Assembly (NCBI RefSeq): GCF_028858725.1
Contig: NC_084790.1
Span: forward strand, 4,966,001-5,030,000
Length of the DNA stretch: 64,000 bases
Source of the DNA: Colius striatus
Taxonomy: Eukaryota > Chordata > Aves > Coliiformes > Coliidae
Reading direction: 5' to 3'
The stretch's first letter is position 1, and each line of letters begins with the position of its first letter. The translations under genes and the position numbers were made by a program. Under the pieces are notes generated by a model. That model ran no database searches. It was not told the origin of the DNA and was given only the letters and a program-made list of their open reading frames with translations. This document shows, in pieces, positions 34,201 to 45,454 of this stretch.

Positions 34201-36657
34201 CGCCCGGGGCTCCTCGGCGGGGTTGGGATGCGTCGGGCCCCGCGGCAGCGAACGCCCAGCCCCAGACCGGGGATCGCGGGCAGGTCGGAGCCCGGTGACC
34301 GGCGCGGCTGCGGTGACCAGCCCGGTTCCGCCGCCTCGCAGCGGCGTCGAACCCCGGGCTCGGGGCCGGCTCGGCTCGGCCGGGCCGCTGCCGCCGGAGC
34401 GAGTTGACGTTACCGTGGGCCAAGCGCCCGGCCCTGGCGTCCGTACGCGGACTGACTCTCCGTGGGCTGACGGGGAACGTCCCCAGCCCGCGGGTTGCGC
34501 TGGACCGAGATGGGACGGGAACACAGCCTCAAAGAATCCTCGCCGGTGTCGGCTGCAGACAGCTCTGTCCAAGCGTGACAGGCAAAAGCAGGAGGAAACG
34601 GGACTCGGTCCCTTTTGTCCTGCCGTGGAACGGCTCGGTGAGGCTTCTGTCCAAACTCGGAGGCTCCGTGTGGCTGGAAGCCGCTCGGAGTGGTGCAGGG
34701 CCTGGGCAGAGGGACGTGAGCTGGGTATCTGGACCCAGCCTGGAGCTGGGGGAAAGGGGCTCTGAGCTGTACTGAGCTATGGCTGGTTAGGAATGAGCAT
34801 TTGGTGCAAGCGCTGCTATTAGAGAGAGGTGGAGACAGGTGATAAGGACGTGTCAGAATCAGCAAGGAAGATAAAAGCAAGCCAGAGATAAAAACTAGCA
34901 CTTTCTCTGCCAGCAATGAGTGCACGGCAGGGGGAGGGAATGCCCCCGGGGGCAGACCGTGTCTGAAGCTCATTTTCATCATCCCGACTGCGGTGTCCTG
35001 GGTTGGTGAAAGTCAGGATGTGGGATGTTTCTGTGTGGCTTCTGCCTCTCCTGTCCTTACAGCTCACAGACCTTGAAAGCTCCTTCCAGGAGCCCTGGAA
35101 ACGCTAAAATGCAACTTGGAGGAAGAATAAACCAAACCCAAACCATGACTCCCAGGGCCCCTTACACCGAGGCTTTAAGCAAAAGTCCTGAAAGAGGATT
35201 TGGTGTGACTGTTTAAAGCTAACTGGGAGCTGCCTTCTCCTTTGGGTTTGAGTTGATATATCAGGTTAAGATCAATTAACTCTAAACAAGATTATGCGTT
35301 TCTTGGTACGACTGTGGATGAAAGTACAGGTGAAACATGTGAGCACTTGGTCTGTGATCTCGTTTCTCCCTGCAACCCGACCACCTCCTTGCTGATTGCC
35401 CTCTCTCCACACCTTTCAGTAGCTGGAAAGAGTGGGAAGCATTCTTTTGGTAGCTGGGAAATTGTATTCCTCTTCCTGGCAAGTCTCTGCTGTTCCATTA
35501 GGACATTTCTGTATGTCTCCCCTTCTTCTTTCTCCTGCATTTTTAATCTAGGCAGGGCTGTTATGCAGATTAAGGAGCTCTAAAAGCAACGGGATGGCAG
35601 CAGCATCCCCTGGGGAAGCCAGGAAAGATAATGGTCAAGTTCTGCTAGTGCTCTGCTTCTGGCTGGGAGCGCTCAGCACACAGGAGGATCCGAGCTCCCT
35701 CTGAGCAAAGTGACTCATGTCCCACTCAGCTCCTTCACTCCCTTCCTTCCCCAGCGCAAGAATCATGTGTGCTGACACATGGAGGTGGTTTTTCTGGTAG
35801 GTTCCACTCACTCCCCTCCTTTTTACAGCTCAAACTGGAAGGAGCAGCAGCCTGACCTGACTGTAGTGAGAGTTCAGTTACTGGGAGCAGGCACGGATCT
35901 CCTATCCCCAAACTCTGCTGTTATTAAGGCTTCTTTTGCTCTCTGGGTGGAATTGAGTGTCTGGAGCTTTGCAGAAAGTAACTGCAAACCGGTGGAGCCA
36001 GATTTCTAAAGTGTGGTTTGTGGCTCAACCCCTCCCAGCTAAAATTAGCTCCAGCTTCAGAAGAACTTTGCCTCACATCTGAGAGCATAAATAAAGGGCT
36101 TCCAGTGCTGCCTGACGCTTGGCAGCTCTTGTGGCCCAAAAGGCAAGACTCCAGGATCAGGAAACAGGTGAAGAGTTGCGTTGCCTCTGTCATCAGGCAG
36201 CCGTGTTCCTCAGCAGCCTGGGCTGTCACAGGCCAAGTCCTGTGCTGCTGCTTCATCCCAGGGGCCCCAAAACCTCCTGCCAACAGTCCCACAGAGGAGG
36301 TGAAACCAGGACATGGGACATGCTTGGCCTTCCGTCTCCCTCTGATGAGTGTTCCTGGTCTGTGTTTGCATGGGGGACTCTGTCCCAGAGAGGCTTCACT
36401 GGCTGGACTGTGTGTTTGTTTGGTGTGAGTGGGTTTATCTCTGTGTCCCCAGGGCAGCAGGGGGGACACCCCACAACCCTGTGCTCCCCAAATGTCTTGC
36501 CAATGCTCACTGGCTTCCTCTGGGAGAGAGGGAAGGGGGGTTATGGAGGGGTGCAAGGGAGAGCAGGTGCAATGCAGGCATGAAACCTGTCCAGCTGGGG
36601 AAATCTTGTACTGAGTCTGCTGCTTATTCAAGTGACTTGTCTGTGGCCTCAGGTTGC
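34201..36657 (+). other. SNX11 intron 1, unique part
   Basis: No exon, gene or recognised repeat seen apart from the end of the CpG island. Confidence 0.5.
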
Positions 36658-36880
36658 ACCAGGGTGAGGCTGAGATTGGAGCTGAAGCAGAACTGTTTCC
36701 CTGAGAGGGGTGTCAGCCCCTGTGCCAGGCTGCCCAGGGAGCTGGGGGAGTCCCCATCCCTGGAGGGATCCCAAAGCCATGGAGCTGAGGTGCTGAGGGC
36801 CGTGGATTAGTGGTGGGCTCGGCATGGGGGGGACTTCATGAGTTTAAAAGGCTTTTCCAATCAAAATGATTCTATGACTT
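36658..36880 (+). mobile_element. CR1 LINE 3' fragment
   Basis: 'gcagaactgtttccctgaga', 'tgccaggctgcccaggga' and 'ttttccaatcaaaatgattc' identify a CR1 3' end in SNX11 intron 1. Confidence 0.85.
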
Positions 36881-37600
36881 GTGAAAGAGGTGGAGAGAAA
36901 TGGCAAAGCTGTGTCTGGTGCTGATGGGGACACACGAGGTGGCAGCTGGAAAGTGGGTCGGATCCCTGCTGGAGAAAGGCAGGTTTGCTCTAGCGAGGGG
37001 CAGCTGGATCCTGATGTGGGCTCTGCCTGCTTCACCTGCTCAGAGGAGCCAGCCAAGCTGCTTCTGGGCTGCCAGCGAGGGGAAGGAGGCCTCTGGAGGA
37101 AGGAAGCTGTGGTCAAAGATGGGGTTTTTTCCTGTCCTGGCATTTGAGCTTGAACCTAGCCGTGCGTGAGGCGGGCTCTTCCACAGCCTCCCTCATGCCT
37201 TGCTGGATCTAGCTCTCTGGGGTATTTGTGCTGCCCAAAGAGGATGCTGTTCCTGCTTAGCGGCAGTTACTCTGGTGGAAAAGCTCTTCCAGAGCCCGGT
37301 TATCTGTGTGGGAACCCAGACGTGCCCGGGAGAGGAGGGCGGGCAGCTCTGCAGCAGCAGCCGCCCGCCCCCTCCCTGGGGTGGTTACAGCCGGTCTGGG
37401 CTGAGAGCCTCACGTGCCTGTCAGCGCTCCAGGGGTATTCAGGTGCTGTTCCAAAAAGCTGCAGGATCCTAGTGCCTCTCTGGGCTGGGGTGACCTGAAG
37501 ATGAGCCGGGGAGGGGAGAGTGGGCTCTGGTTACAACACACTCTCCAGCACACCCCAGTGTTCATCTTGTCTTACTAAATGGTTTGTTTTCTCCGTACAG

Positions 37601-37649
37601 ATGTTTTCCACTGGGCTCTGGCGCTAGGATGTCCGAGACCCTAGAGGAA
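37601..37649 (+). CDS. SNX11: SNX11 first coding exon (coding 37629-37649)
   Basis: Acceptor CTCCGTACAG, donor GAA|GTAAGA. Opens with an ATG that reads eight codons to a TAG ending one base before the main ATG; the protein start encodes only MSETLEE. Confidence 0.75.
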
Positions 37650-40600
37650 GTAAGATGCTTTCTGCCGTGGGGTTTGGCTGTTCCTGGCTGTGGTTTGGCA
37701 GCGCCGGAGTGGGTGGTCTTGGCTGAGTGCCACGTCGAGGGGCTGAATGCTGGGCAGGGTCCATGGGGCAGAGCTCAAGGATGGGAAAGGCTGGAGGCAA
37801 CTGTGCTGCCCTGGGGCAGGATGGCTGGAGGAGCTCGTGTGGCTCTGGATACCTGTCCCTGGCAGCTCCTCCAAGCCCTGTGTTGGTGGGGGGTGGGGGC
37901 GCTGCCGCGGGTTGATGGATGCTGCCTCCTGCCCTCAGGCAGTGTTTGTGCCGTAGGAGCTGATCACGGTGCGTGTTCAGGACCCCCGGGTGCAGAACAA
38001 AGGCTCCTGGAACTCCTATGTGGATTATAAAATCTTCCTCCATGTGAGTTGAGGCTGGGGGAAGGACGGGAGCTGTAGAACTCAGTCACAGTCTGCATGA
38101 GGCTCATGAGCAGAGTGGCCCGACTGTGCCTGGCTTTGCTGAGTGGGGAGGGAAGGGGGAGCCCTCAGCAGCTCATCTCTCCTGCTGTGCTGTCTCTGTG
38201 CCGGTCTGAGACGCAGCTTCTCCCCTGGAGCCTGCTCAGGTTTTCTAGGCCCTTTCAGCTCCCCCAGTACTTTAGGGGATCTCGTAGTCACTGAGCTCAG
38301 GGGTCTGTGCAGGTGAGGTCCTGCCTTCCTCTGCCTCGCTGCCCTTCAGTCTCCTGGGTTATTTCCATCGTGGTGTTTGTTTTTTTGGCAGACCAACAGC
38401 AAGGCCTTTACTGCCAAGACCTCATGCGTGCGGCGCCGATACCGTGAGTTCGTGTGGCTGAGGAGGCAGCTCCAGAAGAATGCTGGCTTGGTGTAAGCAC
38501 ATCTTGTTCTCCCTCTCTTCCCCCTCCTGCAGCCACATGCTGTTTTCCATTGTCGTGGGAGACAGATATGGAGAAGAAACCTCAGACATGAGCACGGGAT
38601 ACCTGAGCTCCTGGGACCCAGCTCTGTGCAAAGCAGGGTCCTGGCTGCTGCTGGTGCCCCCATGTCCCCATGCTCTGGTGCTGGGGTGGCCTGAGCCTGA
38701 GCCCCTGCTCTCTGCCTGCAGACCTGTTCCAGAGCTGCCTGGGAAATCCACCTTCTTTGTGGGCAGCACGGATGAGTTCATTGAGAAGAGGAGACAGGGG
38801 CTGCAGCAGTTCCTGGAGAAGTAAGTAATGCATTTTTGAGGGCTGGGGGGAAGTGAGAGAATGCACTGCTCCAAGATGGTGGCTGTGGGGGTGGCTGTGG
38901 AGCTGCTGTGGTCACCTTGGTGGCATTGGGGCAAGGCTCACGCTCCTCTCTCTGTGCCCAGGGTTGTGCAGAACGTGGTTCTGCTCTCCGACAGCCGGCT
39001 GCACCTCTTCCTGCAGAGCAAGCTCTCACTCCCTGAGATAGAGGCGTGCGTGCAGGGCCAGGGCCCACAGACGGTGACAGAAGCCATCCTGCACTACGCC
39101 ATGTCCAACCGTGGCTGGGTGCAGGAGGAGGAGAGATGCCCCATGCTGCTGCCTGGAGGGGATCTGCATGCCAGGTAAGGACTGGCCCAGGGGGCTGCCA
39201 CTGGCTCCATGGCTCTCTCACCCTGTCGGTAGCTGCTCTGTGCTGGCGGCACAGGGCCTCGCTCTCTGCATCTCCCCCTATCAGTGCTTGTAGCATGGCT
39301 CTGTTTGCAGCCCAGTTTGAGGTGGTTGGTGCCTGGGTGAGAGACTTTCACTAGGAGCAAACAGCCTCTGCTGTGAAATAGGAGGAGGTGCCAGGCTTTC
39401 TAGAGTCCTCTGAGTGGTTTTGAGTTTCCCTGTCCCATCCTGGCTACGGTTGTTTGAGGGAATGAAGCTGAGCACGTGTTCCTCACCCTGCATGCCGAAT
39501 GGGCTGGGTTCCTGGGATCAGGCGACCCGAGCTGGACAGCACAGCTTGGGAGGGTGACCTGTCCCAGCCAAGGCAAAGGTTTAGCAGAGAACAGCTTGAG
39601 TCTCTCAGAAGAACTTAAGCTGAGATTTACAAAGGTCTTCATCTGCTTTCCTTCCTTAATCTCTGGGGAGTGAGGAGCCTTGGGAGGCTTTCAAAGCTCA
39701 GGCTTTCTCTGGGTCTTGCCTTCAGTCTCAGAGTGTGAGCGGGTTCTGCAATTTCTCCTGCCCATCAGAGCTTCAGAGTGTCTGAGGAGTTAACAGGGCA
39801 TCTCCCTGTGGGGTGGCTGCCTCACTGCAAACAGGGGAGAGTTCTGTGGCCCTGGGGACACCACTGGCCTGGGAGGAGCAGAGGGCAGTCTCCATCTGCC
39901 ACCACTGGAGCTCCCTGCGAGAAGCTGAATGAGCCCAGGGATTTCCTGTGTGTGTGAGCCCTGTGGCAGGCATGAGGCTGTGGCCATGCTCACTGGCAGC
40001 CTGGTCACCCTGGGGCTCGCTGTCCCCCCTGCACCTCACATCTGAGGTATTTACCTCCTAAGCAGGAGGCTGTGCCTGGCCTTCTGCACCACCCAGTGCC
40101 TGTATTTCTTTGTCTTGATTTTCAACTGGCAGGAAGAAAGAGGTGTTTGGACTGCAGGGTGAGACCTGTTTTAAAATAGAGCCCTTTTATTTTAAGGAAG
40201 GGGGCTGAGGGAGCAGCCCAGGCTGATGGGTGGGTCCCCAGGCACTGTGGCTCCCTGCTCCCTTGGCTGCTGGCACAGTCTCCCCTCCTTGCCTGCCCTG
40301 TGCTCAGTGTGTGGGTGAGTGGCCATTGCTGTGGCTGTCAGGAAATGGGGCTGGGGAGGCTGGGAGCGGAATCATCCTCTGCGGTGCAGAAAGGTTGTGC
40401 ATAGGAGGACGTGGTTGACTTGGAGGCACCCAGGCACCTTGTGCCTGGCATGCCAATGGCATCCTGGGGCTTATTGAGAAGAGCGTGGGTAGCAGGTTGA
40501 GGGAAGTTCTCCTCTTCCTTTGTCCTGGTGAGGCCTCATCTGGAGTCCTGTGTCCAGTTTTGGGGCTCCCCAGCTGAAGAGGGACGGGGAACTGCTGGAG

Positions 40601-41236
40601 AGAGGCCAGCACAGGGCCACCAAGATATCAGGGGAGTGGAACATCTTCCTTATGAGGAAGGGCTGTGGGAACTGGGGCTGTTTAGTCTGGAGAAGAGAAA
40701 GTTGAGGTGCCCTTATCAATGCTGATAAAGGGTGAGTGTTGAGAGGATGGGAAGCCAGTCTTTGTTCTGTGGTGGCCAGTGACAGGACAAGGGGTAACAG
40801 GCACAAGCTGGAACACAGAAATTTCCACTGGAACAGGAGGAGAAACTTCTTTACCATAAGGTTGAGGGACCCTGGCCCAGGCTGCCCAGGGAGAGTGTGG
40901 AGGCTCCTTCTCAGGAGGTTTCCAAACCCACCTGGACCCGTTCCTGTGCCCCCCTGATGGAGGGGAACCTCCTGTGGCAGGGGATGGGGCTAGATGAGCT
41001 CTGGAGGCTTTTCCAACCCCCACCATTCAGGGTTTCTGGGATCCTCCCCAGGGCCCTTTTCTACTCTGACCTGCTCTCTCTCCAGCAGTGCCAGCCTGGG
41101 CAGCCCACAGGGCCCGTGCTGCCTGGAGCCCATCTCATACTGGAGCGATTTCGGGGTGGATGACGACTCCTCGGACAGGCCGCAGGAGCCGGCGGAGCCC
41201 GCGAAGCCCTCGGGGGGATGGTGTGAGGCACAGTGA
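37629..41236 (+). CDS. SNX11: SNX11, PX-domain sorting nexin
   Basis: Exons 37629-37649, 37957-38043, 38392-38492, 38722-38820, 38962-39174 and 41086-41236 join in frame to 223 aa. The PX domain (about residues 10-140) includes [20 protein letters not shown], the [11 protein letters not shown] phosphoinositide-binding arginines and the PGKSTFF loop, followed by the extended PX helices ([20 protein letters not shown]). Human SNX11 is a PI3P-binding endosomal protein that affects vacuolation and sorting of TRPV3. The human protein is 270 aa; here the C-tail stops sooner and diverges. The upstream methionine of human SNX11 (MGFWCRM) is not in frame here, so the start is MSETLEE. Confidence 0.93.
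37957..38043 (+). CDS. SNX11: SNX11 coding exon 2
   Basis: 29 codons ([15 protein letters not shown]...KIFLH), acceptor TGCCGTAG, donor CAT|GTGAGT. Confidence 0.95.
38392..38492 (+). CDS. SNX11: SNX11 coding exon 3
   Basis: 101 nt, acceptor TTTTTTGGCAG, donor GT|GTAAGC; carries the RRRYREF lipid-binding motif. Confidence 0.95.
38722..38820 (+). CDS. SNX11: SNX11 coding exon 4
   Basis: 99 nt, acceptor TCTGCCTGCAG, donor GAA|GTAAGT; encodes [15 protein letters not shown] through QQFLE. Confidence 0.95.
38962..39174 (+). CDS. SNX11: SNX11 coding exon 5
   Basis: 213 nt, acceptor TGTGCCCAG, donor CCAG|GTAAGG; encodes the C-terminal helices of the extended PX domain. Confidence 0.95.
40447..41033 (+). 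mobile_element. CR1 LINE fragment in SNX11 intron 5
   Basis: Runs from 'gccaatggcatcctgg' through 'ggcctcatctggagtcctgt' and 'ggctgcccagggagagtgtg' to 'cttttccaacccccaccatt'. It ends about 50 bases before the last SNX11 acceptor. Confidence 0.9.
41086..41236 (+). CDS. SNX11: SNX11 last coding exon
   Basis: Acceptor CTCTCTCCAGCAG is a NAGNAG site; use of the second AG drops one serine. Encodes an acidic tail ([19 protein letters not shown]) and stops at 41234. Confidence 0.75.
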
Positions 41237-42225
41237 GTGGCTCTATGGACCTCACCTGCCCCAGGACCTGCAGCCCTCGCTGGAAGAGAGACAGCTGAGC
41301 AGCGTCCAGGCTGGTGGGACTGGGGCTGCACTGGGAACACGGCCTTGGCCTGGGCTTTGTGCTGTCTGGGGCTCACGTGCTGTCTCTGCTGACTCCTGAC
41401 TGTGCTTGATGTCCCAGGCAGTGCATTCTTATCACTCTTCTCTTGGGAGAAGAGACCTAGTGGTTAGTGAAACCTGTGTTTGTTGTTCCCATGTCCTTTG
41501 CTCTCTGACTGGAGGAGTAGCATGGCTGTTTGTTGGCAATGCCAGAGAGGCTCCGTGTCCTTGGTGTGGCCAGAGGCAGGGAGGGATATGATGGCTCGCA
41601 TCCAGCACAGCAGAGGAGGGCTTTCCTTGAAGCTGCAGGCTGGGAGCAGGGGCTGCCCACTGCCCTGTGGGTCCCTTCAGCATCATCCCTGGGTCCTGCT
41701 GCACGGCACAGGCTGGGGAGGCTGTGTTTCCCTGGCAACAGCTGTGCTGTGCATCTCCTGGGGAGGGGGCATTCAGCTGTGTGAAGCTGGAGCCCACCCA
41801 CAGGGTGCAGATACCGTGTGCACACCTGGGACCTCCTGGCACAGCTCTTCCCTGCTGTGATGAACAGAGACCAGCTTCCCCTCAGGAGCATGGGGCAGGG
41901 GGATATGTCGGTGGGTGCATAGAGGGGGACAGTTTGTCTCCCCTGCCCCGCTGAGAGAATGCCCCTTACAGCTAGGCTCCTTCCTTGCACACTGGTGGCC
42001 ACACACTGGGGGAATGGGGATGGGGGAGCTCACAGACAGGTTCCAGTTTGCCCAGAAAGAAGCACGGAGCTGCTTTGGACCTGGCGTCTGGCAGCACTTG
42101 GGCTTTGGCTACCCTGGGTGCCTCTCCCTGTGCTCTCCTGCACCTCTTCCTCCCACTCTCAGCGCTGGTGAAGGCAGAGCCGACGTGCTCTGACTTGAAA
42201 TAAAAATGAGGTAGAAGAGACTGGT
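41237..42225 (+). other. SNX11: SNX11 3' UTR
   Basis: About 1 kb from the stop to AATAAA at 42199. Confidence 0.7.
42199..42204 (+). terminator. SNX11: SNX11 polyadenylation signal
   Basis: AATAAA followed by a GT-rich stretch ('ggcaatgtctgtccttgctg'). Confidence 0.75.
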
Positions 42226-44518
42226 TCCTGGCAATGTCTGTCCTTGCTGCGTGGGCGGAGGGAGCCGAGGCTGAGCCCAGGGCAGGGAGAGGCCTTTGGG
42301 GAAAGGGGCTTATTGCACCTTTGGCCATGGGGCAGGAGCTGCTGCAACCGTTGGTGCTGGCCCTGCCCTGGGCAGCAGACCAGTCCCTGCAGACAGCATG
42401 GGCTGCTGAGCCCTGCCCCCAGGCTCGTGGCAGGGGACAGACTGGGCTGAGGGCTCCTGAAGGGAATTTTGGGGTACACAGGGCCTGGCTCAGGGCATCA
42501 CAGCTGGACAGAAGGGTCAGGACACAGCGGGGAGGGGGAGGGAGGGTTGGAAACCCTTGGAGGCACATCCAAAATGTCAGGAGAAGTTCACAGTGAAGCC
42601 TGGCAGCTGCCGGCGCGCGGGAGCACGGCTGCCATTGGCTGCCCCTCCTCATGCATATTCATCCCTATTCATGAGCCTGCAGCTCCAACTGGCGCAGCTG
42701 TGAGGCCAGCTGGGCCAGGTCCTGCTCCTCGCCCATGCAGGGCACAGACCCGGTGCAGACAACACGCCCTCAAGGCCAGCCCTGGGGGGCTGCTGGAGAG
42801 AGGGCTCCATCACCTCCTGCCTCCCCTCCAGCCTGGGGGTGCCTGCCTGTCCCCCTCGGGGCTCTGGCCCTGTTTTGGAGCCAGGCAGGAATTATTAGTG
42901 ACGTTGATCAGCTTTGCAAAGCTGTTGGGAAAACAGTGACTCAGAGGCAGGCCTGGCTGGGGAGAGCTGAGTGTCTCTGGAGAGCCCCTGGGCTGGGGCT
43001 CCTGTCTGGGTGGCAGTGGGCTGGGTGGGGGCAGGGACCCTGGGGAGGTGGTGGTTCCCCCTGCCATCCATGGGGCTGACTTGGCTCCTCGCTGAGCTGC
43101 TGACAAGTGCTGGGGATGATGGCAGCTTGTGGTCAGCTCCAGGCATGGAGCCACATCCCCGGCTGCTGCGTGGGGTCAGGGATGCAGGGGGCATACAGAG
43201 CTGCTCCAGGTCCCTGTCTCCACCTGGAGCAGGCAAGGAGGGCCCAGCCCCCTCCCAATGCTGCTGCAGTCTGGCATGTTTCTCTCCTCCCCACTGCCTG
43301 CCAGAGAAACAACCTCAGTGCTGGGAAGCTGGCTGGGGTCTCCCAACAGCTCGTTGCACACCCCTCGGAGGCTGACCCTCCCTTCGCAAACAGACCCTGC
43401 TGCTTACCCCCAGCCTCAGCACAGCACACCGTGCTGGGGGTCCTGCCCTGACCTGGGGCTGGAGCAGCCTGTGCTAGGCCAAAGCATCCTGCTCCCTTCT
43501 CCCTCTCCTGGCCCTTTCTCAAACAGGAGGTGAATATCTCATCTCTGAACTCCCAACCAAGTTGGTGGATCTGGGGCAGGATGAGGCCTCCCAGTGCTTG
43601 ACCTTCAGGAGCAGTAACAGGGCACAGACAGGACATTTCCTACACCTGGGGTAGTCCTTTCAGCATCAGAGCATCCATCCAGGTAAGAGCATCCGTTCAT
43701 CCCAAAGGGCTCCCAAGAATGATGCTGCAGGGATGGATACTGGCCCTGCAACTGCTCCCCAAACATTCCTTGCAAGGTGCTCATGAACAAAGGAAAGGAG
43801 ACAGGGGAGGGCTGAGCATTGCACCATGGGGCAGAGCAGAGGGAGTGGTTTCTACCCCGGCACAGGCTCTCATGGCTGCTCCAGAGTCACGCATGCTGGG
43901 GAGAGCAGGGCTGGAAGAGCAGGTGGGGAACTCTGGAGGGATCTGAGCCAAGCTTGTGCCCTGCCAGGCTGAGTTCTGGGCATCCCAATCCCATCCTGTC
44001 CACCAAGCACATGCCAGGCAGAGAGGTGCCTTCTACAGAGTGAGTGAGGCTGTGTGCAGAAGCCCGGTGAGGCAGCAGAAGCCAGCATGGGTTTGGCTAC
44101 ATCCCCACAGCCCCCTGCACACCTCTGGAGTCCTGTGGGTTCTCCCTGGTCCTGCCCAGCTTCCAAACATCCCCTCAGCTGTGCTCCAGAGCAGCCGGGT
44201 GGCCGATGCCTGGGCTTTGGCACCAACACTCCCAGCTGCTGCCCGCCGAGGGCTGGTGTGTGCCGGGGGCTGCTGGGGCACAGCCCAGGGTGTTTGGGCA
44301 CCCTCCTCGGGCAGGCTGCAGTCAGCAGGTACTTACCACCATCTAGTGGCCCTTTGGCCAAGTGCGGGAGGAGGAGGAGGGAGGGGACGATGCGCTGGGC
44401 TGTCGTGGGTCTGGCCCAGAGAGCTCTGGGGATGCTCAGGGCTGGGGCTGGAACCTGTGATGAGCCACTGTCTGAACCCAGCTCCGGCTCCAGGCTCACA
44501 AAGAAGTATGGAGCAGCC
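42226..44518. other. Intergenic between converging SNX11 and SKAP1
   Basis: No gene recognised. Contains a CCAAT plus octamer-like cluster at about 42630-42675 and a CTCF-like site at 44335. Confidence 0.6.
44335..44351 (-). promoter_or_regulatory. CTCF-like site
   Basis: The minus strand reads GGCCACTAGATGGTGGT, close to the CTCF core CCASYAGRKGGC. It sits just past the 3' end of SKAP1. Confidence 0.5.
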
Positions 44519-44519
44519 A

Positions 44520-45352
44520 AACGTGGAGAGGAAAATGGCTTTATTGGTGCTGCCAGCCCCCTGCCATGCCCCAAGGGATTCACAGTGGTATCACAAGGCA
44601 GAGCAGGGCTTCGGGGCACCGTGTGTGGGGTGACTGGTGGGACGTGGATCTCTTCATGTAAGGGGTGCCCGGAGCAGGGAGAGGCTGGTCGTGGGGGTGG
44701 TGTCACTGATACCTCAGTATGGCCAAGGAGACAAGCACCTGGATTTGGGGAAGGGGAGAGACACAGGTGTGATGGTGGGGAAGGGGATGCTGTGGTGCAG
44801 GGTGGGACTGACATGGCCTTGCATGTCAGTAACTCGTGGGCACAGAGGGGATGATGGGGATGGGAGGTCTACAGGTGAACGTGGAGGTTTCATTGGCCCA
44901 GGCAAGTGTCAGGACTCAGCCTCCCCCTCAATTGGAGACCCCCTCCACTTTCCCAGCCCCAACCCGTGCCTCAGTTTCCCCATCTGCCAGATGCCCCCCT
45001 AACGGGTTTTGTTCAGCAGAACGGTGCACATGCAGCAGTTGGTGCCAGTGTTGGCATTACAGCTGATGACACAGCTCTCCAGTGGAGGTGGCTGCCAGGG
45101 TTTTAGCACATTTCTCCCTCCTGGACTTGAAATCCAGGGTGGCATTGTCCCTGGACTGCAACTGTGCTTCCCAGCTTTGCCTGCTCCCATGTAAACAGAG
45201 ACCAGGAGATGGAGCCAAAGACAGTCCTCCAGGCTCAGCACCCCAGAAGCGCTGCAGCACCCTAGGAATGGCCTCCCCAGCACCCACCTCCATCCCCTAT
45301 CCCCAGCAGATGCACCCCAGGGTGCCACCTCTCACCTAGGCTGTGGCAATCC
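44520..45352 (-). other. SKAP1: SKAP1 3' UTR
   Basis: Minus-strand sequence from the stop to the polyadenylation signal; no intron is obvious. Confidence 0.65.
44539..44544 (-). terminator. SKAP1: SKAP1 polyadenylation signal
   Basis: AATAAA on the minus strand, about 810 bases past the SKAP1 stop. Confidence 0.65.
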
Positions 45353-45454
45353 TCATCGCTCCTGCAGCTCGTAGGCAGGCACCAGGTAATCCTTGGGGAC
45401 GATGCCCACTGTGTTGTGGAGCTCTCCCACCCACCAGCCGTATACGTTGTACTC
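45353..45454 (-). CDS. SKAP1: SKAP1 last coding exon
   Basis: 33 codons plus TGA; acceptor GTCTCCCCAG. Contains the SH3 WW pair and the IVPKDY turn. Confidence 0.95.
   Translation of the reverse strand, partial: EYNVYGWWVGELHNTVGIVPKDYLVPAYELQER

Larger units (their letters stand above)
33480..34420. promoter_or_regulatory. Bidirectional CBX1/SNX11 CpG-island promoter
   Basis: CpG island between two diverging first exons: a CBX1 donor on the minus strand at 33541 and an SNX11 donor on the plus strand at 34075, about 530 bases apart. It contains three tandem ZNF143-type motifs, GC boxes, and a TATA-like GTTATAAG at 34025 ahead of the SNX11 donor. Human CBX1 and SNX11 are also head to head. 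Confidence 0.8.

Noticed and set aside
41234-41245. Donor-like CACA|GTGAGT at the SNX11 stop as evidence for a further exon
   Set aside because: No convincing downstream acceptor with matching coding sequence before the AATAAA at 42199.
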